64,000 bases of DNA from CAVRIA01 sp963721115. GTDB lineage: Bacteria > Desulfobacterota > Binatia > HRBIN30 > CADEER01. The notes under the pieces were generated by a model that saw only the letters and a program-made list of their open reading frames with translations, was not told the origin of the DNA and did no database searches. The DNA lies in contig CAVRIA010000005.1 in the NCBI GenBank assembly GCA_963721115.1, positions 62,001 to 126,000 on the forward strand. Direction: 5' to 3'. A program made the position numbers and the translations under genes. Within the stretch, counting starts at the first letter, position 1; every line of letters begins with the position of its first letter. Shown piece by piece: positions 20,133-29,749 of the stretch.

Positions 20133-22285
20133 TCAGACGCGCGGGCGGCTGACCCGGATCACGCCGCGCAGCTTGCCGATGGCGCGGATCACCCGGTTGA
20201 GCTGGTCCGCCGTTCCCACCATCACCTCGAAGCGGTTCAGCGCCTGGTTGTCCGGGGTGCTCTGCACCTGGGCGCGGCTGATGTTCACTCCGGCGGCGCT
20301 GATCGATTTCGTGATCGCCGCCAGCATGCCGGGCCGATCGACGCAGACGACCTCGAGACTCACCTGGCGCAGCGCACTGGCGCCGGTCTCCCAGACGACT
20401 TCGACCCGCCTCTGCGGATCGCTCTCCAGCACGCGCGGGCAGTCGATCGCGTGCACCGTGACACCGCGGCCGCGCGTGATGAAGCCCGAGGATGCGCTCT
20501 CCCGGCAGCGGCTCGCAGCATTTGCCGAAGCGGACCAGGACATCGCCGACGCCGCTGACGCGCACCCCGGTCTCCTGGCCGGACATGCGCCGGAAGAGCT
20601 TGCGCAGCGCGCCTTCCTCGCGGTCGACCTTCTGCTCCAGCAGCTGTTCGGGCGGCAGCAGCCGTCCGAGCACCTGATGGGTGGTGATCTTGCCGTAGCC
20701 GACGCTGGCGATCAGCGTCTCTTCGTCCTTCACCGACAGCGCTACCGCGACCTCCTGCAGCCGGCCTTCCTTGCGCAGGCGCTTGAAGTCGAGGCGATGC
20801 CGGGAGAGGTCGCGCTCCAGGATCTCGCGTCCGACCTCGAGGCTGCGGCTGCGCTGCTGCTGCTTCAGCCAGGCCCGGATGCGCGCCTTGGCGCGGCTGG
20901 TCTTGACGTTGTTCAGCCAGTCCTTGCTCGGCGTCTGCCCGGCGGTGGTGACGATCTCGATGGTGTCGCCGTTGCGCAGGCGGTTGCGCAGCGGCACCAG
21001 GCGGCCGTTGACCCGCGCTCCGGCGCAGTGCTGCCCGACCTCGGAGTGGATGCGGTAAGCGAAGTCGATCACCGACGACCCCTCGGGGAAGTTGAGCACG
21101 TCGCCCTTCGGGGTGAACACGAAGACCTCGTCGCTGAACAGGTCCTCCTTCACCGACCCGAGGAACTCCTGCGGGTCGGAGACGTTCTGCTGCCACTCGA
21201 GCAGCTGTCGCAGCCAGGCGAAGCGCTGCGCGTCGGTGCTCCCCACGGCCTCGCCGCCCTTGTACTTCCAGTGCGCGGCGATGCCGAACTCCGCCACGCG
21301 GTGCATCTCGTGGGTGCGGATCTGCACCTCGACGCGCTCGCCGAACGGCCCGATCACGGTCGTGTGCAGCGACTGGTACATGTTGTTCTTCGGCAGCGCG
21401 ATGTAGTCCTTGAAGCGCGCGGGAACCGGCTTCCAGTTGGCATGGACGACGCCGAGCGCCGCATAGCAATCGGTCACCGTGTCGACGATGATGCGGAACG
21501 CTACCAGATCGTAGATCTGATCGTAGAGCAGGTTCTCCCGCTGCATCTTGTCGTAGATCGAGTAGAAGTGCTTGGGGCGACCCTGCACGGTTCGCTTCGA
21601 TGCCCGCCTCCACGAGCTTCTTGCCCATGACGCCGATGAAGTCGCGGATGTAGCGCTCGCGCTCGGCCTTCTTCTTCGCCACGTTGCGCTTGAGCTGGTA
21701 GTAGACCTCGGGACGCAGGAAGCGCAGGGCGTTGTCCTCGAGCTCGTTCTTGATCCAGTACACGCCCAGCCGGTGGGCGAGCGGGGCGTAGATGTCGATC
21801 GTCTCCTGGGCGATGTCGCGCTGGCGCTCGGGGGCGAGGTGGTCGAGTGTACGCATGTTGTCGGTGCGATCGGCCAGCTTGACCAGGATCACCCGGATGT
21901 CGCGCGCCATCGCCAGGATCATCTTGCGGAAATTCTCGGCCTGCTTCTCCTCGCGGCTGGTGAAGTTGATCTGGCTGATCTTGGTGACGCCGTCGACCAG
22001 CGTGGCGATCTCGTCGCCGAACTCCGCCCGCAGCTGATCGAGCGAGGTCAGGGTGTCCTCCACCGTGTCGTGCAGAAGCCCGGTGACGATGCTGGCGACG
22101 TCGAGCTTGAGGTCGGCGATGATGCTGGCGACGCCGACCGGATGGACGAAGTACGGATCCCCGGACTGCCGCCGCTGGCCGCGGTGCACGGTCTCGGAGA
22201 AGTTGTAGGCGCGCTGGATCAAGCCCGCGTCGGCGCCCGAGTGGTACGAGCGCACCTTCTCCAGCAGGTCCTGGACGCGGGTCAT
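20133..22285 (-). CDS. rel: Bifunctional (p)ppGpp synthetase/hydrolase (two apparent +1 frameshifts)
   Basis: Stringent-response enzyme starting MTRVQDLLEKVRSYHSGADA at 22285. The HD hydrolase domain is intact (YFVHPVGVASI, LLHDTVEDT), so this is SpoT/Rel-like rather than hydrolase-dead RelA. The synthetase domain (FYSIYDKM, ALPKNNMYQSLHTTVIGP, EVQIRTHEMH), TGS domain (VFTPKGDVLNFPEGSSVIDF) and C-terminal ACT domain (VCVDRPGMLAAITKSI) follow. One extra base near 21589 and another near 20488 must be dropped; then the protein is about 716 residues, as expected. The start overlaps the upstream kinase stop as ATGA. Confidence 0.93.
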
Positions 22286-22833
22286 GCGGGACGCTCGCGG
22301 CCGGGAAACCACTCCCGCGCCTTCGCCGCCAGCTGCTCGACCAGCGACTCCGGCGTCTGATCGTCGGTGGCGAGAACGAGGTCGTAGACGCTGGTGTCGC
22401 CGAGGTCGAAGCCGTAGATCTCGCGGTAGCGCCTGGCGTCCGACCCGTGGCGGGCTCGGTTGGCGCGCAGGATCTCCTGCCAATCGCCGTCCTCGCGTTG
22501 CGCAACCCGCCGCGCGCGGGTCTCGTCGCCGGCGGTCAGCCACACCTTGAGCGCCGGCAGATCCTCTCCGGCGGCGAGAAATCCGGCCAGTCGACCTTCG
22601 AGAATCACGTCTCCCCGGCGAGCGTGCTCCGCCATGGCGGCATCGAGGGCGCGGTCGATCGAATGGTCGCGCTCGCACAGCTCGTTGAACTGCTCGAGTG
22701 ACAGTCCGCGCCGCTCTGCCTCCTGCCGGTACAGATTGCCCGCATAGACGTGTGGCAGGTCGAGGCGGCGGGCCAGAAGACGCGCCACTGTCGTCTTGCC
22801 GCTCCCCGGCTCACCGGAGATGGTGATCAACAT
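22282..22833 (-). CDS. CMP-kinase-like P-loop kinase (archaeal-type cytidylate kinase family)
   Basis: 183-residue P-loop kinase starting MLITISGEPGSGKTTVARLL, with VYAGNLYRQEAERRGLS as the substrate lid region and VILEGRLAGFLAA. It resembles the short archaeal-type cytidylate kinases rather than guanylate kinase. The placement is notable: between yicC and rel, many proteobacteria carry gmk and rpoZ, and neither is here. It could supply a nucleotide-kinase function tied to that operon, but its true substrate is unknown because a standard cmk is present at 9297-9971. It is coupled to rel by an ATGA overlap. Confidence 0.75.
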   Translation of the reverse strand: MLITISGEPGSGKTTVARLLARRLDLPHVYAGNLYRQEAERRGLSLEQFNELCERDHSIDRALDAAMAEHARRGDVILEGRLAGFLAAGEDLPALKVWLTAGDETRARRVAQREDGDWQEILRANRARHGSDARRYREIYGFDLGDTSVYDLVLATDDQTPESLVEQLAAKAREWFPGRERPA

Positions 22834-22934
22834 GGCGGTATTCTAGCGAACGCCGCCGATTCGAGCCAACGAGTCCGCCGCGAGCACCGCGGGCCGCAGG
22901 CGCGGCCCCGTGGCCGGCGCGGAATGAGGCTCGG

Positions 22935-23813
22935 CTACTCGACGTTCTGCGTCTGCTCGCGCAGCTTCTCGACCTCCGCGCGCGCCTCCAGCGTCAGGTT
23001 GGTCACCTCCAGATCGGCGCTCTTCGACGCCACCGTGTTGATCTCGCGGTGGATCTCCTGCAGCAGGAAGTCGATCGGCTTGCCGACCGCGCCCGGCTGG
23101 CGGAGCAGCTTGCCGAGGCGGTCCAGGTGGCTGCTCAGGCGCACCAGCTCCTCCGTGACGTCGGCCCGCTCGGCGAGCAGCGCGGCCTCCTGGATCAGCC
23201 GCTCCTGGCTGATCTGCTGGTTGCCGAGAAGGCCGGCGACGCGGTCCGCGAGCCTCCGGGCCAGCTCCGGCACGAGAGCCGCCGTGCGCCGCCGCAGCCC
23301 CGCCTCGATGCGACTCAAACGCGCCAGCCGCTGCCGCATGTCCCGCGCCAGCACCCGTCCCTCACGGTCGCGCTCGCGGTTGAACGCGCGCAGCGCCTTC
23401 TGCAACAGCTCGGTCAGCCGGGGCACATCGGCGCTGGCGTCGGCCCGGCGGTCCGCCAGCCGCACGAAGTCCCCCCGGCTGAGCAGGAACGACAGATCGA
23501 TTTCGCCCGGCAGCTGGAGCTGGCGCTGCAGGCGACGCCAACCGTCCAGCGTGGCGCGCGCCAGGACGTCGTTGACCTCGACCGCCACCTGCCCTTCACC
23601 CGCACCCGAGCGGCTCACCGTCACGTCCACCTTGCCGCGCTCCGCCGCGGACGCGACGATCTTGCGCAGCTCGGGCTCGCACGCCTGATACTCGCGCGGC
23701 AGCGACAGCTTCACGTCGAGAAAGCGCTGGTTGACGCTTCGCACCTCCACCGCCAGACGCCGCCCTGCCCCCTGCCAGCTCGCCTGGCCGAACCCGGTCA
23801 TACTGCGCATCAT
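22935..23813 (-). CDS. yicC: YicC-family endoribonuclease
   Basis: 292-residue protein starting MMRSMTGFGQASWQGAGRRL and including VEVRSVNQRFLDVKLSLPRE, the family N-terminal block. The C-terminal DUF1732-type domain ends FLLQEIHREINTVASKSADL. YicC proteins are endoribonucleases affecting RNA stability in stationary phase. The start overlaps the hldE1 stop (ATGA). About 100 bases separate it from the kinase gene downstream. Confidence 0.93.
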   Translation of the reverse strand: MMRSMTGFGQASWQGAGRRLAVEVRSVNQRFLDVKLSLPREYQACEPELRKIVASAAERGKVDVTVSRSGAGEGQVAVEVNDVLARATLDGWRRLQRQLQLPGEIDLSFLLSRGDFVRLADRRADASADVPRLTELLQKALRAFNRERDREGRVLARDMRQRLARLSRIEAGLRRRTAALVPELARRLADRVAGLLGNQQISQERLIQEAALLAERADVTEELVRLSSHLDRLGKLLRQPGAVGKPIDFLLQEIHREINTVASKSADLEVTNLTLEARAEVEKLREQTQNVE

Positions 23814-24838
23814 CTCACCTCGACCTTTCTCCGCCCGCTAGCGCGCCGCCGCGGCGCAGCGCCGCCCTCGATCTCGGCCCGCAGACGATCGACGGAGACG
23901 GTAGCAGTGCCGACCTCGCCGACGACGATTCCGGCAGCATGGTTGGCCAGGACCGCCGTGGCTTCCAGATCCGCTCCCGCTCCGAGCGCCAGAGCGCAGG
24001 TGGCCACGACCGTGTCTCCGGCGCCCGTGACGTCGTACACGTGGCGCGCGGCGGTCGGAAAGTGGTGCGGAGCGATGCCGGGGCGAAAGAGGCTCATCCC
24101 GTGCTCGCCCCGCGTGATCAGCACCGCCTCGCTCTCCCAGCGCCTCAGCAGCTCTTCTCCGGCGCGGATCAGGCTCGGCTCGTCCCGGATGTCGATCCCG
24201 GCGGCGCGGCTCGCCTCGGCCCGATTCGGAGTGACCAGGCTGGCAGATCGGTAGTGGGGAAAGTTGATCTCTTTGGGGTCGATGACGAGGAAAAAGCGGC
24301 GGCGCGCGCGTACCGCGGCCAGCGCCGCGAGAAGGCTCGGCGTGACCATGCCCTTGCCGTAGTCGGAGAGGACGACGACCTTCACCCGCCACAGGTTGGC
24401 GAGCAGAAAGCCGCGCGCGCGCGCCGCGGCGCGGCTGTCGGCCGCAATGCCCTCCTCCCGGTCGAGCCGCACCACCTGCTGCTGGTGGGCGATGATGCGG
24501 GTCTTGCTCGTCGTCGCCTCGCCACGCCCCTGGAACACGCCGCTCACGTCCGCCCCGACGCGACGCAGATCCCCGATCAGACGGCGGCCCGCCGGATCGG
24601 AGCCCACCACCCCGGCGGCCACGGCTCCGCCGCCGAGGGCGCAGACGTTGTGCGCCACGTTGGCGGAGCCGCCGAGCCGGAAGTTCTCCGTGGTCACCTG
24701 GACCACCGGCACGGGCGCCTCGGGCGAGATCCTCTCGACGCGCCCCCAGATGAACTGGTCGAGCATGAGGTCGCCGGCGACGAGGACTCGGACCTCGCGG
24801 AAGCGGGACAGCAGGCGCCCGTACGGCATCGTTTTCAT
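23810..24838 (-). CDS. hldE1: D-glycero-beta-D-manno-heptose-7-phosphate kinase
   Basis: PfkB-family sugar kinase, 342 residues from the ATG at 24838 (MKTMPYGRLLSRFREVRVLV). Motifs: VAGDLMLDQFIWGRVERISP, FRLGGSANVAHNVCALGG, and the C-terminal anion hole with catalytic Asp in YDVTGAGDTVVATCAL. It phosphorylates heptose-7-phosphate at C1, upstream of the adenylyltransferase at 18789 in ADP-heptose synthesis. The longer frame to 24931 lacks family sequence. The waaF-like gene upstream supplies the transferase for the product. Confidence 0.93.
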   Translation of the reverse strand: MKTMPYGRLLSRFREVRVLVAGDLMLDQFIWGRVERISPEAPVPVVQVTTENFRLGGSANVAHNVCALGGGAVAAGVVGSDPAGRRLIGDLRRVGADVSGVFQGRGEATTSKTRIIAHQQQVVRLDREEGIAADSRAAARARGFLLANLWRVKVVVLSDYGKGMVTPSLLAALAAVRARRRFFLVIDPKEINFPHYRSASLVTPNRAEASRAAGIDIRDEPSLIRAGEELLRRWESEAVLITRGEHGMSLFRPGIAPHHFPTAARHVYDVTGAGDTVVATCALALGAGADLEATAVLANHAAGIVVGEVGTATVSVDRLRAEIEGGAAPRRRASGRRKVEVR

Positions 24839-24935
24839 GATTGGCGGGATGGCGAACGGCGGCGCGGTGGTCGCGCCGAGCGAGGCGAGGCAATCACAAG
24901 CCGATCCGAGCCGCAAGCCGCGGTGCGGCAAGCGC

Positions 24936-25973
24936 TCAAGTCGCCGCCTTCCCCACCCGCTGCGGAGCCATAGCCAACGCTACCTCGGCCTTTTCCAGAG
25001 CCATCGCCGGAGTGATCCGCTGCATGCACAGGCGCCCGATCGGACAGACCCGCAGGTAGCACGGGCTGCAGGGCGTCGCTCCGCGAATGACGAGCGACGC
25101 GAAGCCGTGCGGCCCCGATCGGTCGGGGCTGGTGGCTCCGAACAGCGATACCACCGGCGTGCCCATCGCCGCGGCCAGGTGCATCGGACCCGAGTCCGGT
25201 CCCAGCGCCAGGGCGGTGCGGCCGAGGATCGCGATCAGCTCGCGCAGCGTGGTCTTGCCCGCCAGGTCGACCAGCGGCGCCCCCGCACGGCGCGCCACTT
25301 CCGCGGCGAGCGGCGCCTCCGCCGGGCTGCCAACCAGCACCACGCCGAGACCGCGCCGGGCCAGCCCCTCGGCGGTGGCGGCGGTCGGCTCCGGCAGCCA
25401 CGTCTTGCTCTCCCAGCTGGCGCCGACGAACAGCACCGCGAAGGGTCGGGCGACGCCCGACAGCAGCGAGTCCGCCGCAGCCTCCTCGGCACCGCTGGCG
25501 CGCAGGCCGAACTCGATCGGCGAGGCCGGCAGCCCGAGCCGCTCCGCGAACAGCAGGTAGTGCTCGAGCTTCGAGCTTCGATGCGGCACCGGCGGCAGGT
25601 GCCGGTTGTTGAAGACCCAGTTGCCCTCGTTCGTGTTGCGCCGATGGAAGCCGACCCGTACCGGAGCGCCGGAGGCGCGGCTGACGACGCCGCTCTTCAG
25701 ATGGCGCTGCAGGTCGAGAGTCAGGTCGGCTCCGTAGCGGCGCACGCGGCGCAGGAACTCGACGAACGCAGCGGCGCCGCGGGAGCGGTCGAAGACGATC
25801 CGCTCGTCGAGGGCCGGATGATCGGCCAGCAATGGCGAGGCGGCCGGCTCGACGGCCCAGGCGATGTGCGCATCCGGATAGGCACGGCGCACGCGGTTGA
25901 GCAGCGGCAGCGCCCGGACGACGTCGCCGATCGCGCCGTGCAGGACGATGAGGATGCGCCGCGCCGGAATCAC
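24936..25973 (-). CDS. ADP-heptose:LPS heptosyltransferase (glycosyltransferase family 9)
   Basis: 345-residue GT9 enzyme. It starts MIPARRILIVLHGAIGDVVR, the typical G-x-IGD N-terminal motif, and has LALGPDSGPMHLAAAMGTPV and SLFGATSPDRSGPHG, the ADP-heptose-binding region of WaaC/WaaF. It adds heptose to the LPS inner core at the cytoplasmic face. A Cys-rich segment follows (ATPCSPCYLRVCPIGRLCMQ), also seen in many GT9 proteins. WaaC, WaaF and WaaQ types cannot be told apart here. It stands 97 bases upstream of hldE1. Confidence 0.9.
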   Translation of the reverse strand: MIPARRILIVLHGAIGDVVRALPLLNRVRRAYPDAHIAWAVEPAASPLLADHPALDERIVFDRSRGAAAFVEFLRRVRRYGADLTLDLQRHLKSGVVSRASGAPVRVGFHRRNTNEGNWVFNNRHLPPVPHRSSKLEHYLLFAERLGLPASPIEFGLRASGAEEAAADSLLSGVARPFAVLFVGASWESKTWLPEPTAATAEGLARRGLGVVLVGSPAEAPLAAEVARRAGAPLVDLAGKTTLRELIAILGRTALALGPDSGPMHLAAAMGTPVVSLFGATSPDRSGPHGFASLVIRGATPCSPCYLRVCPIGRLCMQRITPAMALEKAEVALAMAPQRVGKAAT

Positions 25974-26025
25974 CGCTTACCGCCCGCCGCCCCGCGACCG
26001 CCAGCCCTCTGCGGCCCGGCACCTC

Positions 26026-26610
26026 TCACTTGACCGCCTCGAGGAGCACGCAGAACTGGGATGCGGGAAAGACGAAGGCGAAGTGCCGCTCGTAGGCGCG
26101 CGGAAACCAGTTGGCCACGAAGCCGATCCCGAGAGCGTACGAGATGTCGTCGAAGAACAGCTCGCGGCGAAGCATCCGGAAGTTCGCCTTGTAGTAGTCG
26201 GTCTGGTTCTGAAAGTAGTCGAACGAGCCGAGGCTGAAGAAGTGGCAGTGCTCGAAGTGCCGGTACGCCTCCACCCAGGAGAAGTGCGGGCAGACGATGA
26301 AGAGCCGGCCGCCCGGCTTGAGCACCCGGTACATCTCCTCGACCACGGTGGCGGTCGGCGGCAGGTGCTCGAGGACGTGCGAGCAGTGCACGAAGTCGAA
26401 CGAGTCGTCGGGGATCGGCCACGGAAAATCCAGCAGATCGTGGTTGATGTCGAGCTGCCGCTCGGCGGGCACCGACTCGCGCCGGCGGCGGTCGATCCCG
26501 ACCGCGCCCGGCAGCTTGCGACGCCCGCATCCGACATCGAGGATCTTGCCGTCCCCCACTTCCTCCAGGATACGGGCGCGCCGCCTGTACACGTTGGGAA
26601 ACAGCCGCAT
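26026..26610 (-). CDS. SAM-dependent methyltransferase (class I)
   Basis: 194 residues from the ATG at 26610 (MRLFPNVYRRRARILEEVGD). Motif I is ILDVGCGRRKLPGAVGID; FDFVHCSHVLEHLPP and EEMYRVLKPGGRLFIVCPHF follow as motifs II and III. Probably modifies a sugar or lipid intermediate of the surface polysaccharide encoded around it. A longer frame reaches 26739 but would overlap the divergent gene at 26727, so the shorter start is preferred. Confidence 0.8.
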   Translation of the reverse strand: MRLFPNVYRRRARILEEVGDGKILDVGCGRRKLPGAVGIDRRRRESVPAERQLDINHDLLDFPWPIPDDSFDFVHCSHVLEHLPPTATVVEEMYRVLKPGGRLFIVCPHFSWVEAYRHFEHCHFFSLGSFDYFQNQTDYYKANFRMLRRELFFDDISYALGIGFVANWFPRAYERHFAFVFPASQFCVLLEAVK

Positions 26611-26726
26611 GCCAGGGTTGTGTCTAATCGAGATGCGCCCACTTTTCCATCCGCCCGCCCCAAGGGCCCGCCTTGGCCGGTCGGTGCGAAAGCGTGTAAG
26701 GAACGGACTCGAAAGGAAGACCGACA

Positions 26727-27527
26727 GTGTTGACGCCACCCGCAGAGCTGGACCGGCTGTCCGAAGAGCTGGTCGCGACCGCGAGGACGCTCGGGGGCTA
26801 CCTGGCGGACCGCGAGGTACGCTTCCTCGCCCTGCTGGGGGCCTGCCCCACGGCGGACGGCGACATCCTCGAGATCGGCACCTTCCAGGGCAAGTCGACG
26901 GTGGTGTTGAGCAAGGCGGCCGCGCTGGCCGGCGGTGCCCGCGTCGTCGCGGTGGACCCCTTCGTTCAGTGGCGCAGCGACGGTCCCAGCACGTCGCGCG
27001 CCGATCTCCAGGCGAACCTAGACAGGTGCGGTGTCGCCACCTCGGTCGAGTTCCACCAGACCTACGCCGCGGAGCTGGCCAAGACGTGGAACCGCCGCCT
27101 GCGCCTGCTGTGGATCGACGGCGACCACTCGTACGCGGGGGCGAAGTCCGACCTCACCCTGTTCACGCCGTTCCTGGCCGACGGGGCGATCGTCGCCATG
27201 CACGACGTTCTCACGCGCACCGACGGACCGCTGCGGGTGTTCCTGGAGGACGTCCTGCTGTCGGAGCACTTCGGCGCCTGCGGTCTGTGCGGCTCGATCG
27301 CCTGGGCACAATTCTGCGCGGGACGCGAGGCGGCGCTCGCGCATCGCGGGCGAAAGCTCGATCTGTACCGCCGGCTGAGCCGTCTCGTTCCGCACGTCGC
27401 CTTCGGCGCGAAGAAGATGACTCGGCTCGGCAAGCTGCGCTACAAGCTGCTGCGCTGGCGGGTGCCGCACGCCGACGTCGATCCCGCTCGCTGGTCGTGC
27501 GCAGTCGCCGACCGGAGAGCGAGATGA
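26727..27527 (+). CDS. Class I SAM-dependent methyltransferase (Methyltransf_24-like)
   Basis: 266 residues from the GTG at 26727. ILEIGTFQGKSTVVLSKAA is motif I, VVAVDPF motif II, and LLWIDGDHSYAGAKSDLTLF the metal/SAM loop of the O-methyltransferase-like Methyltransf_24 group. It is coupled to the following glycosyltransferase by an ATGA overlap, so it likely decorates a glycan. The basic C-terminal tail (residues about 205-266) has no recognised domain. Confidence 0.82.
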   Translation: MLTPPAELDRLSEELVATARTLGGYLADREVRFLALLGACPTADGDILEIGTFQGKSTVVLSKAAALAGGARVVAVDPFVQWRSDGPSTSRADLQANLDRCGVATSVEFHQTYAAELAKTWNRRLRLLWIDGDHSYAGAKSDLTLFTPFLADGAIVAMHDVLTRTDGPLRVFLEDVLLSEHFGACGLCGSIAWAQFCAGREAALAHRGRKLDLYRRLSRLVPHVAFGAKKMTRLGKLRYKLLRWRVPHADVDPARWSCAVADRRAR

Positions 27528-28672
27528 CGGCGTCAAGCCGGTCGGCCGCTGCCGCGGCGGACCGCCCCGACCGAGCCGCGGGCAGACGGCTGACCGTCGT
27601 ACACACGGAGTGCTCGAAGGGCTGGGGCGGGCAGGAGATCCGCATCGTCGCCGAGGCGCGCGGCGTCGCGGCGCGCGGTCATCGCGTCGTCGTCGTCGCT
27701 CGTCCCGAGGGCCGCCTCCTCGGACGGGCCCGCGAATCCGGGCTTCCCGTCCACGCGCTGCGCATGCGCAACGGTTTCGACCTCGCCGCGATCGCCGCGC
27801 TCAGCCGCATCCTGCGCGGAGAGAAGGCCGACGTCGTGAACACGCACAGCTCGATCGACGCCTGGATCGGCGCCTTCGCGGCCAAGCTGACCGGAGTGGC
27901 GCTCGTCCGCACGCGGCACGTCTCGATCCCGATCCGCCGCCACCCCTTGAACTTCGTGCACCGTATGCCCGACGCCGTCATCACCACCGGCGAGGCGGTC
28001 CGCCTACGGCTGGTCGCCGATCTCGGGCTGCCGGCGCAGCGCGTCGTGTCGATCCCCACCGGCATCGACACGGAGTTCTTCCGGCCGCAGCCGCGGCCGG
28101 AGGAGCTGCGCGAGCGACTGGCGATTCCTCCAGGCGCGACACTTGTCGCGTCCGTCGCGGTTCTGCGGCAGAAGAAGCGGCACGACATCCTGCTCCGCGC
28201 CGTCGAGCAGCTGCGCCGGAGCCGCGACGTTCACTGCGTGCTGGCCGGCGAGGGATCGCAGCGGCAGGCGATCGAATCGATGGCGCGCGATCTGGACCTG
28301 GGAGATCGGGTTCATCTGCTCGGGCACGTCGAGGACGTGCGGGCCGTTCTGAACGGCGCCGACGTGGTGGTCTCCACGTCCTCCGGCATGGAGGGCGTGC
28401 CGCAGGCGCTCATCCAGGCCCTCGCCATGACGCGCGCGGTCGTCGCCACCGACGACGGAGCCGTGCGCGAGCTGATCGAAGACGGTCGCACCGGGCTGCT
28501 GGTGCCGCCGGATCGGCCGCAGGCGGTGGCCGAAGCCGTCGAGCGCTTCCTGCGCGATCCCGGGCTCGCCCGAGAGTGCGGGCGCATGGGCCGCGAGCAC
28601 GTACTGCGCCGCTACTCGCAGGACGACATGGTCGATCGCGTGCTGCGGCTGTACGAGAGCGTGCTCGCATGA
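27524..28672 (+). CDS. Glycosyltransferase family 4
   Basis: 382-residue GT-B enzyme. It starts with a low-complexity Ala/Arg segment, then LTVVHTECSKGWGGQEIRIV, the acceptor-side Rossmann fold with the usual Gly-rich loop. The donor-side domain contains VSIPTGIDTEFF, VASVAVLRQKKRHDILLRAV and GMEGVPQALIQALAMTRAVV (the EX7E-like region). Predicted to act in LPS or capsule assembly; sugar specificity is unknown. About 39 bases downstream lies a WaaP-like kinase. Confidence 0.87.
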   Translation: MTASSRSAAAAADRPDRAAGRRLTVVHTECSKGWGGQEIRIVAEARGVAARGHRVVVVARPEGRLLGRARESGLPVHALRMRNGFDLAAIAALSRILRGEKADVVNTHSSIDAWIGAFAAKLTGVALVRTRHVSIPIRRHPLNFVHRMPDAVITTGEAVRLRLVADLGLPAQRVVSIPTGIDTEFFRPQPRPEELRERLAIPPGATLVASVAVLRQKKRHDILLRAVEQLRRSRDVHCVLAGEGSQRQAIESMARDLDLGDRVHLLGHVEDVRAVLNGADVVVSTSSGMEGVPQALIQALAMTRAVVATDDGAVRELIEDGRTGLLVPPDRPQAVAEAVERFLRDPGLARECGRMGREHVLRRYSQDDMVDRVLRLYESVLA

Positions 28673-28711
28673 GCGTCTCGCACCCGCGCCGCCGGGCGGC
28701 CCCAAGTGGTC

Positions 28712-29749
28712 ATGGCCGGGGGCGGTAGCCGCGCCGGCCGACGCCGCGGGCCCGCCCTGCGCGCCCTGCTCGAGAGGCTGGCTCCGGGCACGGGATTGCT
28801 GCACCCGCGATGTGCGAGCGGATTTCAGTACGGCGATCTCCCGGCCGGCCTGCTCGACAGGGTCCCCGAATGGCTGGAGAGACGCCGGGTTCCCGACGCA
28901 CACGAGATCCGCCCGCGCCGCGTCTACCGCTACGGCGATCTGCTGGTGAAGCTGTACGGACCCGGCGGCGCTCTCAAGGACCGCTTCCGCCGCTCGCGCG
29001 CCGTGCGCAGCGCCGACTGGTACGAGCGTCTGCTACCGCTGCACACGCCGCGTCCCCTGCTGGCGATCGAGCTGCGCTCCTGGGGCCGGGTGACGCAGGC
29101 GCTGCTGGTCGCGGAGTTCGTCAGCGGCGACTCGCTGACCGAGCTGTGGAACGAGCGGCACGCCGTCGCGCACGACGCCTTCGACGCTCTACCGCGCTTC
29201 ATGGCCGAGATGCATCGACACCGCGTCTACCACGGCGACCTCCACCCGCAGAACCTGATCTGGGACGGCCGGAAGTGGACGCTGATCGACCTCGACGGCA
29301 TGCGGCGCCGCCAGCGCATCGGCCGCCGCATCGTCGAGCGTCAGTGGGTGCGGATCTTCGTCGCCCTCGGCGGCGACCAACGGCTCCGCCCCTACTTCGA
29401 AGCCTACCTGGACGCCGCCGGCTGGCACTGGGACGCGGACGACGCGTGGCAGCGCATCGTCGACCGGAGCGCCGATCCCTTGGCGCGCAAGGCGCGGCGC
29501 GAACTCGCGCCCTGCGCCGCCATGAGCCCGTCCGTCAGCCGCTTCCGGCACGCCCGCGCTCGAGCACCAGGAGCTTCGCGTACTTCATGCGGACGTAGTG
29601 GGCGTGCAGATAGGCGAGAAGGAGTCCGCGCCAGCCGTCGAGAAAGCCGAGCTTCCAGACGTAGAAGCGCAGGAACCCGGCGGGCGGACGCAGCACCAGG
29701 TCGGTCGTGCGCGCCCGCCGGCCGCTGGCGTGCAGCCCCTCGGCGATGA
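28712..29749 (+). CDS. LPS core/Kdo kinase-like protein (WaaP/KdkA family)
   Basis: Small eukaryotic-kinase-like protein. The catalytic loop YHGDLHPQNLIW is at about residue 172 and the metal-binding LIDLDGM at about residue 191. This is the pattern of WaaP/InaA/KdkA kinases that phosphorylate heptose or Kdo in the inner core. From about 29520 the frame runs antisense through the end of the convergent GT2 gene, with Arg/Ala-rich non-family sequence. The true C-terminus may therefore be near 29523, where another frame has a stop, and one indel may be hidden here. The ATG at 28712 is chosen over a GTG at 28706. Confidence 0.7.
   Translation: MAGGGSRAGRRRGPALRALLERLAPGTGLLHPRCASGFQYGDLPAGLLDRVPEWLERRRVPDAHEIRPRRVYRYGDLLVKLYGPGGALKDRFRRSRAVRSADWYERLLPLHTPRPLLAIELRSWGRVTQALLVAEFVSGDSLTELWNERHAVAHDAFDALPRFMAEMHRHRVYHGDLHPQNLIWDGRKWTLIDLDGMRRRQRIGRRIVERQWVRIFVALGGDQRLRPYFEAYLDAAGWHWDADDAWQRIVDRSADPLARKARRELAPCAAMSPSVSRFRHARARAPGASRTSCGRSGRADRREGVRASRRESRASRRRSAGTRRADAAPGRSCAPAGRWRAAPRR

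Noticed and set aside
20110..22285. rel as a pseudogene or as two separate genes
   Set aside because: The HD, synthetase, TGS and ACT domains are all complete and in order; only two single-base shifts separate them, matching the error pattern of the window.
24396..26033. Plus-strand frame of 545 codons across hldE1 and the heptosyltransferase
   Set aside because: Ala/Arg/Ser-rich shadow of two well-supported minus-strand genes.
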